This document shows, piece after piece, positions 1-8,778 of a stretch of DNA of 64,000 nt. The position numbers were made by a program, and so were the translations under genes. Under the pieces are notes generated by a model. It worked only from the letters and a program-made list of their open reading frames with translations. It made no database searches and was not told the origin of the DNA. Numbering within the stretch: the first letter of the stretch is position 1; every line of letters begins with the position of its first letter. Origin of the DNA: Haliea sp964022665 (GTDB taxonomy: Bacteria > Pseudomonadota > Gammaproteobacteria > Pseudomonadales > Halieaceae); contig CAXIDF010000005.1 in NCBI GenBank assembly GCA_964022665.1, positions 1-64,000 of the forward strand, written 5' to 3'.

Positions 1-2
1 CC

Positions 3-36
3 AAAACGCCCTGATCAGTATTGGTCAGGGCGTTTT
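3..36 (+). terminator. Intrinsic terminator of an upstream rRNA operon
   Basis: A perfect 12-bp stem (3-14 with 25-36) with a 10-base loop ends in a T run. The bases just before it match those before the terminator at 177-206, where they follow a 5S 3' end, so a 5S gene probably ends immediately upstream of the window. Confidence 0.8.
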
Positions 37-78
37 ACTTTGTAGTGTTCGATACTCTCCCAGGGGGAGACCCGCTCT

Positions 79-167
79 TGATAGTGTGGGGTCCCGGGAC
101 GCCGGAACGCCCCATGTGAGAGTAGGTCACACCCGATGAAGCGGGGGTGGGCTCTCGCCAGGCTTTA
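79..167 (+). pseudogene. Degenerate 5S rRNA 3' fragment
   Basis: The segments ATAGTGTGGGG (81-91), CCCCATGTGAGAGTAGGTCA (110-129) and CGCCAGGCTTTAAT (156-169) match the 3' half of gammaproteobacterial 5S rRNA in the right order. About 18 extra bases sit in the hairpin between the first two, and about 26 between the second and third. The 5' half, including the conserved CCGAACTCAGAAGTGAAA region, is missing upstream. This looks like a remnant of a tandem 5S gene, not a working one. Confidence 0.7.
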
Positions 168-176
168 ATACCAAAA

Positions 177-206
177 CCCCAAGGTGCTCTGTGCCTTGGG
201 GTTTTT
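177..206 (+). terminator. Intrinsic terminator after the 5S fragment
   Basis: CCCCAAGG (177-184) pairs with CCTTGGGG (194-201) and is followed by five T. It closes the rRNA-derived segment ahead of the first protein gene. Confidence 0.85.
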
Positions 207-275
207 ATGGGGCCTGAAAAAGTGCATTGTGCTTCGGGGTTTTTCTTGGCGCCCTGTTTGGAGTAAGCTCTCCGC

Positions 276-1076
276 ATGAACAGGCCAAAAGCGTGGTGGG
301 CGGAGCCATCGCGACATCGATTGTTTGTTGCTGTTGCGTTTGTCCTGCTGGTTTTGCTGGTGTTTTTCCGCTGGTACTCAGCGCAGCGAACAGAATTTGG
401 GGAGCTTCCCGATTTTGCTGGCATAGAGGATGTTACAGCGATGAAGGAAGCGTTTTACGAGTACCTGACACCGATAATCACCCACCACAACGACAGTATT
501 CGGATAAACCGGGCACGGCTGAAGGCGCTGCAACAACAAGGGCATATGCCTGGCGCATTACCCGACGATGAGCAGCGTTGGTTGCGCGAACTGTCGGCCC
601 GTTATGAATTACCCTGGCAAACGGACACACCACCTGCTGACCTGTTGCGTGAGCTGCTACTGCGGGTCGATACGATCCCGTTACCGCTGGTGCTCGCGCA
701 GGCAGCGAAAGAGTCCGGTTGGGGGCGATCGCGCTTTGCTGTGGAGGGCAATAACCTCTTTGGCCAATGGTGTTACGTAGAAGGCTGCGGAATTGTCCCG
801 GCAAACCGTGCTGCCAGTGCCATTCATGAGGCTGAAGCGTTTTCCAGTGTCTCGGAAAGTACACGGCGGTACATGAACAATCTCAATACGCACGAACGCT
901 ATCGTGAGTTCCGTGTTTTGCGCGCTAAGATACGCAAGGAGGGCGAACCCATGACCGGCATGACACTGGCCAAAGCGCTCCTTTACTACTCGGAGCGACG
1001 AGAAGAATACGTCAAGGAGGTCCGCTCAATGATCAGGCAGTTTTTGCGCATGCTGGGCCAGGCGACGTCCACATGA
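276..1076 (+). CDS. Bax-type glucosaminidase family protein
   Basis: 266 residues, with a short cytoplasmic N-terminus, one membrane anchor (about 15-32) and a periplasmic C-terminal glucosaminidase domain (about 115-260). The segment AQAAKESGWGRSRFA carries the family's catalytic glutamate (Glu146), followed by NNLFGQW. E. coli Bax is the closest named family member. It probably cleaves N-acetylglucosaminyl bonds in peptidoglycan. The ATG follows GGAG at a good distance. Its stop overlaps the next start (ATGA), so the deacetylase downstream is co-translated. The pair suggests cell-wall or exopolysaccharide processing; the substrate is inferred. Confidence 0.85.
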   Translation: MNRPKAWWAEPSRHRLFVAVAFVLLVLLVFFRWYSAQRTEFGELPDFAGIEDVTAMKEAFYEYLTPIITHHNDSIRINRARLKALQQQGHMPGALPDDEQRWLRELSARYELPWQTDTPPADLLRELLLRVDTIPLPLVLAQAAKESGWGRSRFAVEGNNLFGQWCYVEGCGIVPANRAASAIHEAEAFSSVSESTRRYMNNLNTHERYREFRVLRAKIRKEGEPMTGMTLAKALLYYSERREEYVKEVRSMIRQFLRMLGQATST

Positions 1077-2134
1077 AACACGGTTTGCTGGCCGCCTTGT
1101 GTATCCTTCTGGCAATGCCGGTACTTGCCAATCACGGTGTGATTCTCCTCTACCACCATGTTGACGACAGCACGCCCGTGAGTACCAGTATCAGCCCTGC
1201 GCAGTTCAAAGATCAGCTTGATTACATTGAGAAAAATGGCTTTGTCGTGGTTCCTCTTCTGGAGCTGCTCAAAGGCGTGTATGAGGGGGGTGAGGGCGTG
1301 GCTGAAGCTGTCGCTATTACTTTCGACGATGCCTACGTATCCGTTTATCACACTGCGTTTCCTGAGTTGTCGGCGCGGGGTATGCCTTTCACCGTGTTTG
1401 TTGCAACGCAAGCGGTTGAGCGTGGCCATGAAGCGACCATGTCCTGGCAGCAACTACGTGAGCTTAAAGCGTCCGGTCTGGCGTCGTTCGGCGCACATTC
1501 CCAAACCCATGAACACCTGTTGCGAGGCAGCGAGAACGGCATCACAGAGGCCTGGATTGAACGAGCCTCGGTGGAGATTGATGGGAGTATTGCCGACCTG
1601 ACCCGTGAGTTGGGTCTGGATAGAGTGCAGACCTTCGCCTATCCCTATGGGGAATATTCCCCAGGCCTGGAGGAACTGGTGGCTGGGCGGGATTTATATG
1701 GGCTGGCGCAGTTGTCAGGAGCGGTGGCGGAGGGAACGCCCGCGACCGCCATTCCGCGCTTTCCCATGTCCCGCAATCAGGGTAGCCTCGAGAGGTTGGC
1801 GATGGCGTTGGATACCAGGCCGCTGCCGGTGACCCAGGTGGACGCTGCCCCGGCGTTGATCAATGGCAGTGGGGCAGCCCCGAAGGCGTTCAGCTTCAGC
1901 TTGTCGGCAGACCCGGCTTACCACCGCGATCGGCTTGCCTGTTTCAGTGCGTCCGGAGAACCGCTGACGCTGGCAGGTCAGGGTGACCGCTTTACGGTGA
2001 GTCTTCCGGCGTTGCACCCCGGGCGAAATAAAGTGAATTGCACGGCGCCGTCTGCCGAGCGGGCGGGGGAGTTTTTCTGGCATTCGCAGCAATGGGTGCT
2101 CGCTGATGCTGCGGGCAGCTGGCTCGCGCGTTAA
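1073..2134 (+). CDS. Secreted polysaccharide deacetylase (NodB/PgaB-like)
   Basis: 353 residues with a signal peptide (about 1-19). The NodB-type catalytic domain spans about 20-235, with ITFDDAY (Asp85/Asp86, base and metal ligand) and HSQTH (His142, His146, zinc ligands). The opening VILLYHHVDD and the order of motifs resemble PgaB/IcaB-type N-deacetylases of poly-N-acetylglucosamine more than peptidoglycan deacetylases. Residues about 240-353 form a separate beta-rich tail I cannot name. It overlaps the Bax-like gene by 4 bp. No synthase gene is nearby, so the substrate is unknown. Confidence 0.85.
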   Translation: MKHGLLAALCILLAMPVLANHGVILLYHHVDDSTPVSTSISPAQFKDQLDYIEKNGFVVVPLLELLKGVYEGGEGVAEAVAITFDDAYVSVYHTAFPELSARGMPFTVFVATQAVERGHEATMSWQQLRELKASGLASFGAHSQTHEHLLRGSENGITEAWIERASVEIDGSIADLTRELGLDRVQTFAYPYGEYSPGLEELVAGRDLYGLAQLSGAVAEGTPATAIPRFPMSRNQGSLERLAMALDTRPLPVTQVDAAPALINGSGAAPKAFSFSLSADPAYHRDRLACFSASGEPLTLAGQGDRFTVSLPALHPGRNKVNCTAPSAERAGEFFWHSQQWVLADAAGSWLAR

Positions 2135-2172
2135 GAACAGTTTTGCGTTCGATAGTAGCTCAATGGTTTCTT

Positions 2173-4005
2173 TCAGAACGCAGAAGCCAACTGGTACACC
2201 AGAAACGCCACCGCGTAGGCGAGCACGAAGTACGCGCCAAACATTTTCAGCGCCAGTGTGCCCGAGCGGCTTTCCTTCGCCAGAATTGCCATGGTGGATA
2301 CGCACTGCAAGGCGATCGCGAAGAACACCAGCAGGGCGAGGCCGGAGGCAATGGTCAGGTCGCTGCCCTGGATCTGCTGCACCAGTGGCACCATGTTTTC
2401 CTCTGCGCCTTCAATACCGAATATGGTGCCGAGGGTGCCCACAAACACTTCGCGGGCGAGGAACGAGGTGAGAATGGCGACGCCATAGCGCCAGTCCAGC
2501 CCCAACGGTGCAAACAGGGGTTCGATGATGCGCCCCAAGTCGCCCAGCCACGACTGGCCGAGGTCCGCACCGTAGTTAGGGAAGTAGCCCAGCACCCATA
2601 CCACCAGCGTCACCGCGAAGATGATTTTCCCAGCCTTTACCACGAAATGTTTGGCGCGGTTGAAGGCGTTGCGCAGCAGCGGCTTTATGCCCGGCAGGCG
2701 GTAGGGCGGTAGCTCAAGCACGAAAGGCAGATCGTCGAACTCATCTTTTCTGGCCCGTGACACGAAGCCGGTGATCACCAGTGCCATGAACATACCGAAG
2801 AAATAGATGCCGAACATGGCCAGACCCTGCCAGCCCACGAGGCCGCCGAGGAAGGTCTCCGCCGGGATGAATGCGGCGATCAGCAAAGCGTATACGGGTA
2901 GTCGCGCCGAGCAGGGCATCAGGGGAATCGCCATGTAGGTCAGCAGGCGCTTGCGGGGTGAATCCACGGCGCGCGCAGCGTAGATCCCCGGAATGGCACA
3001 GGCCACGCCGGACAGCATGGGCACAAAGCTCTTGCCGGTGAGGCCGAAGTAGCGCAGCGGCTTGTGGCAGATCAGGGTCGCCCGCGCCATGTAGCCGGAA
3101 TCTTCCAGTAAGCCAATAACAAAGGTCAGCACGAAAATCTGCGGCACGAAAACGAGGAAGGCCCCGATGCCACTGAACAGGGCATCGGCGGTAAAGTCCT
3201 GCAGTATCGAGTTTCCGATCAACGGCACTATGCCGTCGGCCATCCATGCCAGTGAGCCTTCAATGGCATCCATAGCCGGTGTCGACCAGGTAAAGATGGA
3301 CTGGAAGAGCAGATACATGATGCCGAAGAAGGCGAAGCCACCGGTAACGCTGTGCAGGAAAAACGCGTCCAGTCGGTTCTGGGTGCGCACCAGGACATCA
3401 CCGCGAGGCCCGAGACGCTGGGCAAGCTGATGTGCGGTGCCGCGCAGGAGCTCATCGGGTGTATCCACCAGGTGTGGTCGCTGCGCTTGTGCACCCGTCG
3501 AGCGAGCCGCACGAATCTGTTCTGCTATGTCAGCAAGGCCTTTGCCGGAGCGCGCGGAGATGGGGATGACCCGTGTGTGAATGGCCGCCTCTAGCGCAGG
3601 CAGGTCGATGCTCAGATTGTTGGTTTCCAGCACGTCGATCATATTCGCCAGCACAGTAACGGCTTTGCCGTGCCGTTCGCATTCGCGAATCACTTGCAGC
3701 GTGAAAAACAGGCTTTTCTCCAGCCGTGTGGCATCGATAAGGCACAACACGTGCTCGACTTCGGTGTCTTCGAGGGCTTTCTCGAACTGTGCGACCGCGA
3801 CCTTTTCTTCCGCCGAAATGGCTTTCAGCGAATAGGTTCCGGGAAAGTCGACCAGGTCGACATCATCCATACCCTGCAGCTTGCCGGTCGCCACATCCAC
3901 GGTGATGCCCGGGAAATTCGCCACTTTCTGCGACAGCCCCGTGAGGCGGTTGAACAGCAGGCTCTTGCCCGAGTTCGGGCTGCCAATCAGCAATACTCTA
4001 GTCAC
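2173..4005 (-). CDS. feoB: Ferrous iron transporter FeoB
   Basis: 610 residues. The N-terminal G domain shows GSPNSGKS (G1), FPGITVDV (G2 region), VDFPGTYSL (G3), NMID (G4) and SARSGKG (G5), followed by a helical insert and a polytopic core with GFIG-like gate repeats (SGVACAIPGIYAAR and similar). It imports Fe2+ across the inner membrane. It is shorter than E. coli FeoB (773 residues), lacking part of the C-terminal region; compact forms are common in marine gammaproteobacteria. The start overlaps the end of feoA by 8 bp, so the two are translationally coupled. Confidence 0.95.
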   Translation of the reverse strand: MTRVLLIGSPNSGKSLLFNRLTGLSQKVANFPGITVDVATGKLQGMDDVDLVDFPGTYSLKAISAEEKVAVAQFEKALEDTEVEHVLCLIDATRLEKSLFFTLQVIRECERHGKAVTVLANMIDVLETNNLSIDLPALEAAIHTRVIPISARSGKGLADIAEQIRAARSTGAQAQRPHLVDTPDELLRGTAHQLAQRLGPRGDVLVRTQNRLDAFFLHSVTGGFAFFGIMYLLFQSIFTWSTPAMDAIEGSLAWMADGIVPLIGNSILQDFTADALFSGIGAFLVFVPQIFVLTFVIGLLEDSGYMARATLICHKPLRYFGLTGKSFVPMLSGVACAIPGIYAARAVDSPRKRLLTYMAIPLMPCSARLPVYALLIAAFIPAETFLGGLVGWQGLAMFGIYFFGMFMALVITGFVSRARKDEFDDLPFVLELPPYRLPGIKPLLRNAFNRAKHFVVKAGKIIFAVTLVVWVLGYFPNYGADLGQSWLGDLGRIIEPLFAPLGLDWRYGVAILTSFLAREVFVGTLGTIFGIEGAEENMVPLVQQIQGSDLTIASGLALLVFFAIALQCVSTMAILAKESRSGTLALKMFGAYFVLAYAVAFLVYQLASAF

Positions 4006-4282
4006 GCGGTGGAGTGCTCTCTACGATGACATGATCTGCAATTTCATCATCCAGCGAATAAATGGTGTTGTTGACACGGTAGACCTTGGGCGCGCCGAAG
4101 GCGGGCGATTGCAGGCAGGATACGGTTTCGCCCGGGTAAAAACCGAACTCCATAAGCCGCACTTTGTAGGCCTCTGCCAACAGGTCGTCGTAGCCGGTGA
4201 TGGTGCAGTGCTCTCCGCGGCACAGCGACCAGAGCGTTTTCGGGGCCCCTGGGGGCGATTTCGTTTCCATCGGGGGTGTCAC
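3998..4282 (-). CDS. feoA: FeoA-family SH3-like protein
   Basis: 94 residues with the small beta-barrel FeoA fold (LLAEAYKVRLMEFGFYPGETV), the cytosolic partner of FeoB. The longest frame begins with GTG at 4282; an ATG four codons later (4270) is also possible. The C-terminus overlaps feoB. A possible Fur box lies about 50 bases upstream, as expected for iron-repressed Feo transport. Confidence 0.92.
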   Translation of the reverse strand: MTPPMETKSPPGAPKTLWSLCRGEHCTITGYDDLLAEAYKVRLMEFGFYPGETVSCLQSPAFGAPKVYRVNNTIYSLDDEIADHVIVESTPPRD

Positions 4283-4332
4283 CAGCGTACAAGCGGGGGC
4301 TGAGGCCGTGTTAGATTGCGCACCATAACGCG

Positions 4333-4346
4333 AACGATTCCCATTT
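4333..4346 (-). promoter_or_regulatory. Possible Fur box upstream of feoA
   Basis: On the minus strand AAATGGGAATCGTT matches the core AATGAGAATCATT at 11 of 13 positions. It lies about 50-65 bases upstream of feoA. Inferred from sequence alone. Confidence 0.45.
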
Positions 4347-4509
4347 GAAAGCGTTTTCTTCTCTGCGTAATCGCATAGAGTGTGTCGTCCTCTTCATTAT
4401 ACCCTGCGCTCGTGTGAGGGTGCCCGTTTCGCTTTGGCGAGGTGCGGTCGCGTGGCTTGGGCGGGAATTTGATGTCACTATAGTGCACCATTGAATGAGG
4501 ATGTAGACG

Positions 4510-4728
4510 ATGTCCGATGTGTCGGCGCAGGAATTGCGGGAGAACTTTGACCATTTCGACAGTAACGGCGATGGCAGGATTGAGCTGACGGAGTTCATTG
4601 CATTGCTTGAAGGTCTGGATGCCCTGGAAGCCGGTGAGGACCCACAGGTAGGCTTTCAGGCGATTGACAGCGATGGTAGCGGTGTTGTCGAGTTCGATGA
4701 ATTTGTTGCCTGGTTTCAGGATCGCTAG
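4510..4728 (+). CDS. EF-hand calcium-binding protein
   Basis: 72 residues with two canonical EF-hand loops, DSNGDGRIELTE (about 17-28) and DSDGSGVVEFDE (about 53-64), each with acidic or polar residues at positions 1, 3, 5 and 12. No signal peptide or membrane helix, so it is probably cytosolic and calmodulin-like in fold. A GAGGAT ribosome-binding site precedes the ATG. Acidic EF-hand proteins of this size occur in several marine bacteria, with unknown roles. It stands alone between feoA and arfB. Confidence 0.85.
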   Translation: MSDVSAQELRENFDHFDSNGDGRIELTEFIALLEGLDALEAGEDPQVGFQAIDSDGSGVVEFDEFVAWFQDR

Positions 4729-4814
4729 CGACATCACAGGGAAAGCCCGCGCCCGGGGTGTTGGCAACCATCGCCACCCATGCGGAGACGGAGGTGCGTA
4801 TAACAGCACAGGAC

Positions 4815-5237
4815 ATGTTGCAGATCAGCCCAACCCTGGCGATCCCGCTGGATGAGGTTGAACTGAGTGCGATTCGAGCCCAGGGTGCCGGAGGGCAGAA
4901 CGTGAACAAGGTATCCACGGCCATACACCTGCGGTTTGACGCGGCGGCCTCCTCCTTGCCGGAAAGTTGTGTAGCCGCAGTGCTCGCCCGTCGCGATAGC
5001 CGCATTTCCGCGGAAGGCGTTGTGACCATCAAGGCCCAGCGCTTCCGTAGCCAGGCAAAAAATCGTGAAGACGCCCTGGCGCGTTTGGCGGAACTGATTG
5101 CCGAATCCTGTCGCCCGCGCAAGGCGCGCAGACCGACGCGGCCTACACTTTCGTCAAAGCGCAAGCGGCTGGACAAGAAGCAGCAGCGCGGCACCCTGAA
5201 GGCCCAGCGCCGCCCCGTCAGACGTGGAGACGAATAA
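4815..5237 (+). CDS. arfB: Peptidyl-tRNA hydrolase ArfB (ribosome rescue)
   Basis: 140 residues from the ATG at 4815, the same length as E. coli ArfB/YaeJ. The catalytic loop IRAQGAGGQNVNKVSTAIHLRF carries the GGQ motif that hydrolyses peptidyl-tRNA on stalled ribosomes. The basic C-terminal tail (KARRPTRPT, SKRKRLDKK) is the segment that enters the empty mRNA channel. An in-frame upstream ATG at 4758 would add 19 residues without family support, so I prefer 4815. Confidence 0.93.
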   Translation: MLQISPTLAIPLDEVELSAIRAQGAGGQNVNKVSTAIHLRFDAAASSLPESCVAAVLARRDSRISAEGVVTIKAQRFRSQAKNREDALARLAELIAESCRPRKARRPTRPTLSSKRKRLDKKQQRGTLKAQRRPVRRGDE

Positions 5238-5301
5238 AGGCTGCCTGGTCTTGGTTGGGCAGTTTCGCGTTGTGTGCCCACGTTTCTGCCGACAGACGGC
5301 C

Positions 5302-6255
5302 ATGCCGGTGTATCTGCTGCTTTTCTTGCTGTCGTGCATGCTGTCAGTTCACGCCAGCGACGCCCCAGCCCCCGAAAGCTCCCGGTTCTATCGCCTGGCA
5401 GAACGCCTGGATAGCGGTGACAACGTCGCCAGGCAACAGTTTGCGGATATCGCACTGCTGGAGCTGGCCGAGGTGCTGCTTGCCGAAGCCGCGCTGGCGC
5501 GACGCCAGGCGACTGCGGAGGGCGCCGCTGTACCCCGTCTGCTCGGTTGGGCCGTAGCAGTGGAACAATACGCCGATGATGTTCTGCGCCTGCAGCGTGC
5601 CGTGCAGGCCAGTGAGACGGTGCAATTGCTGTCGTCACCACTGGCTGACCTCGGCATCACGGCGGGCACTCTGAGCGTCATGCTCAGCCACCCCCGGCGT
5701 GAGCAGCAGGCTGTACTGGAGGCCCGCATCGCCAGCGCGTTCTGCGCTCGCAATGACTGCGCCGGGCTGCTTTCTGCCGGCCCCGCACAGCTCGCCGCGG
5801 CGCCGGAGCCGATACCGGTTATCCCGCAGGTGGCGCAGCCCGCCTGGAGCTTCACCCGTGACGGCAACGTCTGTGAGCAGCGCGGCCTGCGGGTGGAGTT
5901 TCCCGCACCCGCAGGCCGCGCCGGAGGGCGCCTCATCGACGAACGTGCGCTGTGCCAGCAGTTGTTTACCGAATTGGACAGCCTGGCACTGGAATTGCGC
6001 TGGCAGTTACGCCAGGGCGTGGCGCTGGAGTGGACCGCCATGGTGAGCACCTCGCTACCGCAGCGCACCGACCACGCCGTGTTGCTGAACAGTGCGGGCG
6101 ACACCCTGCTGATTGCGCTGCCGCTGCTGCACGGCACGCCAGGTCTGCTCTCTGTATTGCTGCCCTGGCTTGCCGGTGAGGTGGGCAGTGCGGAGCCCGT
6201 GACGATTACGCTGGACGCTGCCAGGCTCGGCTGGACGGGCGCTGCGAAGCGTTAA
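5302..6255 (+). CDS. Secreted protein of unknown function
   Basis: 317 residues if started at the ATG at 5302, which gives a clean signal peptide (MPVYLLLFLLSCMLSVHA). A longer form from 5224 would overlap arfB and bury the signal peptide. The mature part is alanine- and leucine-rich and largely helical to about 140, with a possible disulfide pair (FCARNDC), then a beta-rich C-terminal half. I do not recognise a family. It is downstream of arfB in the same direction and convergent with tex. Confidence 0.7.
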   Translation: MPVYLLLFLLSCMLSVHASDAPAPESSRFYRLAERLDSGDNVARQQFADIALLELAEVLLAEAALARRQATAEGAAVPRLLGWAVAVEQYADDVLRLQRAVQASETVQLLSSPLADLGITAGTLSVMLSHPRREQQAVLEARIASAFCARNDCAGLLSAGPAQLAAAPEPIPVIPQVAQPAWSFTRDGNVCEQRGLRVEFPAPAGRAGGRLIDERALCQQLFTELDSLALELRWQLRQGVALEWTAMVSTSLPQRTDHAVLLNSAGDTLLIALPLLHGTPGLLSVLLPWLAGEVGSAEPVTITLDAARLGWTGAAKR

Positions 6256-6281
6256 CGGCTTCTGCCGTTGGCTGCCATGGC

Positions 6282-8618
6282 TCAGCTGTCGCTACGCGCC
6301 TTGGCAAATGCCGCGGCCAGAGCCGTGGAAGGCGCTGCCTGCGCGCCGTTTCCGGCCCCGCGACCACGTGCCGACGGTTTGCCCTCATCGCGCCTGCTCC
6401 GCGGCTGCTGCGCCCGCCCGCCCGGCTGACGTGCCGCATCTTCGGCCTTGTCATTGAGGCGCATGCTCAGTGCAATGCGCTTGCGCTCCAGATCCACTTC
6501 CATGACCTTGACTTTCACCACGTCGCCCGCTTTGACCACGTCGTGCGGGTCTTTGACGAAGCGGTCAGCGAGCACTGAAATGTGCACCAGTCCGTCCTGG
6601 TGCACACCGATGTCCACGAAGGCACCAAAATTGGTGACGTTGGTGACGGTGCCCTCCAGAACCATATCCGGCTTGAGGTCGGAGATTTTCTCCACGCCGT
6701 CCTGAAAGCTGGCCATGCGGAACTCGGGCCGCGGGTCGCGCCCGGGCTTGTCCAGTTCCCGCAGAATATCGATGACCGTGGGCAGGCCGACCTGCTCGGT
6801 GACGTAGTCAGTGGGGCGCACACTGCGCAGGAATGCAGAGTCACCAATGAGGCTGGCCAGAGGCCGCTGCTGGCGTTTTGCGATATCCTCCACCAGCGCG
6901 TAGGACTCGGGGTGTACTGCGGAGGCGTCCAGCGGGTTACTGCCGTTGCTGATACGCAGGAAGCCCGCAGCCTGCTCAAAGGTCTTCTCGCCGAAGCGCG
7001 AGACTTGCAGAAGGTCCCGGCGGCTGGCAAAGCTGCCCGCCTGGTCGCGCTGTGCGACGATGTTGCTGGCCAGGTTCTGGTTCAATCCCGATACTCGCGC
7101 CAGCAGTGGTACCGAGGCCGTATTCACATCCACCCCCACGGCGTTCACGCAATCCTCGACCACCGCGTCCAGTTGGCGTGCCAGCTGCACCTGGCTCACA
7201 TCGTGTTGGTACTGGCCCACGCCGATGGATTTCGGGTCGATTTTCACCAGCTCAGCCAGTGGGTCCTGCAGCCGGCGGGCGATGGATACCGCGCCGCGAA
7301 TGGTCACGTCGAGGTCGGGAAACTCCCGTGCGGCAAACTCGGATGCCGAGTAGATGGATGCCCCGGACTCGTTCACCATGACTTTACGGCAGTTGAGGTC
7401 GGGGTGTGCCTGCAGCAGGTCGCCGACGAACTTGTCGGTCTCCCGGCTGGCAGTGCCATTGCCAATGGCGATGAGCTCAACGTGATGTTGCTGGATCAGG
7501 CGCAGAAGCTCTGCGCTCGCTTCCCGCGTGCGCTTCTGGGGTGGATGTGGAAACAGGGCGCCGTGGTCCAGTACCTTGCCGGTGGCATCGACAACAGCGA
7601 GCTTCACGCCTGTGCGCAGCCCCGGGTCGAGGCCGATGGTGGCGTGGGCCCCGGCGGGTGCCGCCAGCAGGAGATCCTTCAGGTTGCGCGCAAACACGCC
7701 GATGGCCTCCTGCTCGGCACGTTCGCGCAGCTGTGTTAACAAGTCGGTTTGCAGGTGGGTCAGCAGTTTTACCCGCCAGGTCCAGCGTACGGTATCCGCC
7801 AGCCAGCGATCGGCTGCCCGCCCGGCATCGCGGATTGACCAGTAGTCTGCAATCATCGCCTCGCAGGGATGGGCATCACCCGGCTTTTCATCCGGGTCAA
7901 GCAGCAGGTTGAGCTGCAGGAAGCCCTCATTGCGGCCGCGGAACATGGCCAGTGCGCGGTGGGAGGGCGTGGTCGCCAGCGCCTCTGTGTGCTCGAAGTA
8001 ATCGCGAAACTTTGCCCCCTCGTTCTCCTTGCCGGGCACCAAACGTGCGGCCAGCTGAGCGTTTTCCTGCAGGAAGGTGCGTAGCCGTGCCAGCAGGTCT
8101 GCGTCTTCCGCGAAGCGTTCCATGAGTATCTGGCGCGCCCCGTCCAGGGCCGCTTTGCTGTCTTCAATGCCGTGACCGGGGTTGAGGTAGGCCGCTGCCA
8201 CCTGCTCCGGGTCCTGTTCCGGGTCTGCCACCAGTGCATCCGCCAGCGGCTCCAGACCCGCCTCCCGGGCGATCTGCGCCTTGGTCCGCCGCTTCGGTTT
8301 GTAGGGCAGGTAAAGATCCTCCAGGCGGTTCTTGGTGTCGGCTTCCTGCAGAGCCTGCTCCAGTGCCGGAGTCAGTTTGTCCTGCTCGGCAATTGACTTG
8401 AGGATCGCCAGGCGGCGCTCGTCCAGTTCTCGCAGGTAACGCAGGCGTTCATCGAGGTGGCGCATCTGCGTGTCGTCCAGTCCGCCAGTGACTTCCTTTC
8501 GGTAGCGAGAAATGAAGGGCACCGTGGCACCTTCATCCAGCAGCCCGATGGCGGCACTGATCTGGCTTTCGTTGACGGCGAGTTCTTCTGCGATGCGCTG
8601 GGAAATGCTCTTGCTCAT
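6282..8618 (-). CDS. tex: Tex family RNA-binding transcription accessory protein
   Basis: 778 residues from the ATG at 8618, close to E. coli YhgF (773). In order: Tex N-terminal helical domain, YqgF-like RNase H fold (from about 327, IGLDPGLRTGVKLAVVD), helix-hairpin-helix repeats (VNTASVPLLARVSGLN), and a C-terminal S1 domain (about 650-722, VTNFGAFVDIGVHQDGLVHIS). A basic low-complexity tail follows. The frame is open 80 codons further upstream, but that stretch is not Tex-like. The family binds nucleic acid and affects transcription and stress tolerance. Confidence 0.93.
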   Translation of the reverse strand: MSKSISQRIAEELAVNESQISAAIGLLDEGATVPFISRYRKEVTGGLDDTQMRHLDERLRYLRELDERRLAILKSIAEQDKLTPALEQALQEADTKNRLEDLYLPYKPKRRTKAQIAREAGLEPLADALVADPEQDPEQVAAAYLNPGHGIEDSKAALDGARQILMERFAEDADLLARLRTFLQENAQLAARLVPGKENEGAKFRDYFEHTEALATTPSHRALAMFRGRNEGFLQLNLLLDPDEKPGDAHPCEAMIADYWSIRDAGRAADRWLADTVRWTWRVKLLTHLQTDLLTQLRERAEQEAIGVFARNLKDLLLAAPAGAHATIGLDPGLRTGVKLAVVDATGKVLDHGALFPHPPQKRTREASAELLRLIQQHHVELIAIGNGTASRETDKFVGDLLQAHPDLNCRKVMVNESGASIYSASEFAAREFPDLDVTIRGAVSIARRLQDPLAELVKIDPKSIGVGQYQHDVSQVQLARQLDAVVEDCVNAVGVDVNTASVPLLARVSGLNQNLASNIVAQRDQAGSFASRRDLLQVSRFGEKTFEQAAGFLRISNGSNPLDASAVHPESYALVEDIAKRQQRPLASLIGDSAFLRSVRPTDYVTEQVGLPTVIDILRELDKPGRDPRPEFRMASFQDGVEKISDLKPDMVLEGTVTNVTNFGAFVDIGVHQDGLVHISVLADRFVKDPHDVVKAGDVVKVKVMEVDLERKRIALSMRLNDKAEDAARQPGGRAQQPRSRRDEGKPSARGRGAGNGAQAAPSTALAAAFAKARSDS

Positions 8619-8778
8619 GGTGTCCGTTGCGGTCCTGTAATGTCGCGGCGCGCCATTATGCGTGACCCGGGGAGTGAAAACGATCTGGTTTTTTCTCCCG
8701 AATTGTGCCTGACTTGGCCCCGGACTAACGCGCGGTGGAGAGGTCTTTCGCCGTAGATGGGTTGAGGAGAAAAACAGG

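Noticed and set aside
4758..4814. Earlier start for arfB
   Set aside because: The extra 19 residues do not fit ArfB, whose usual length begins at 4815.
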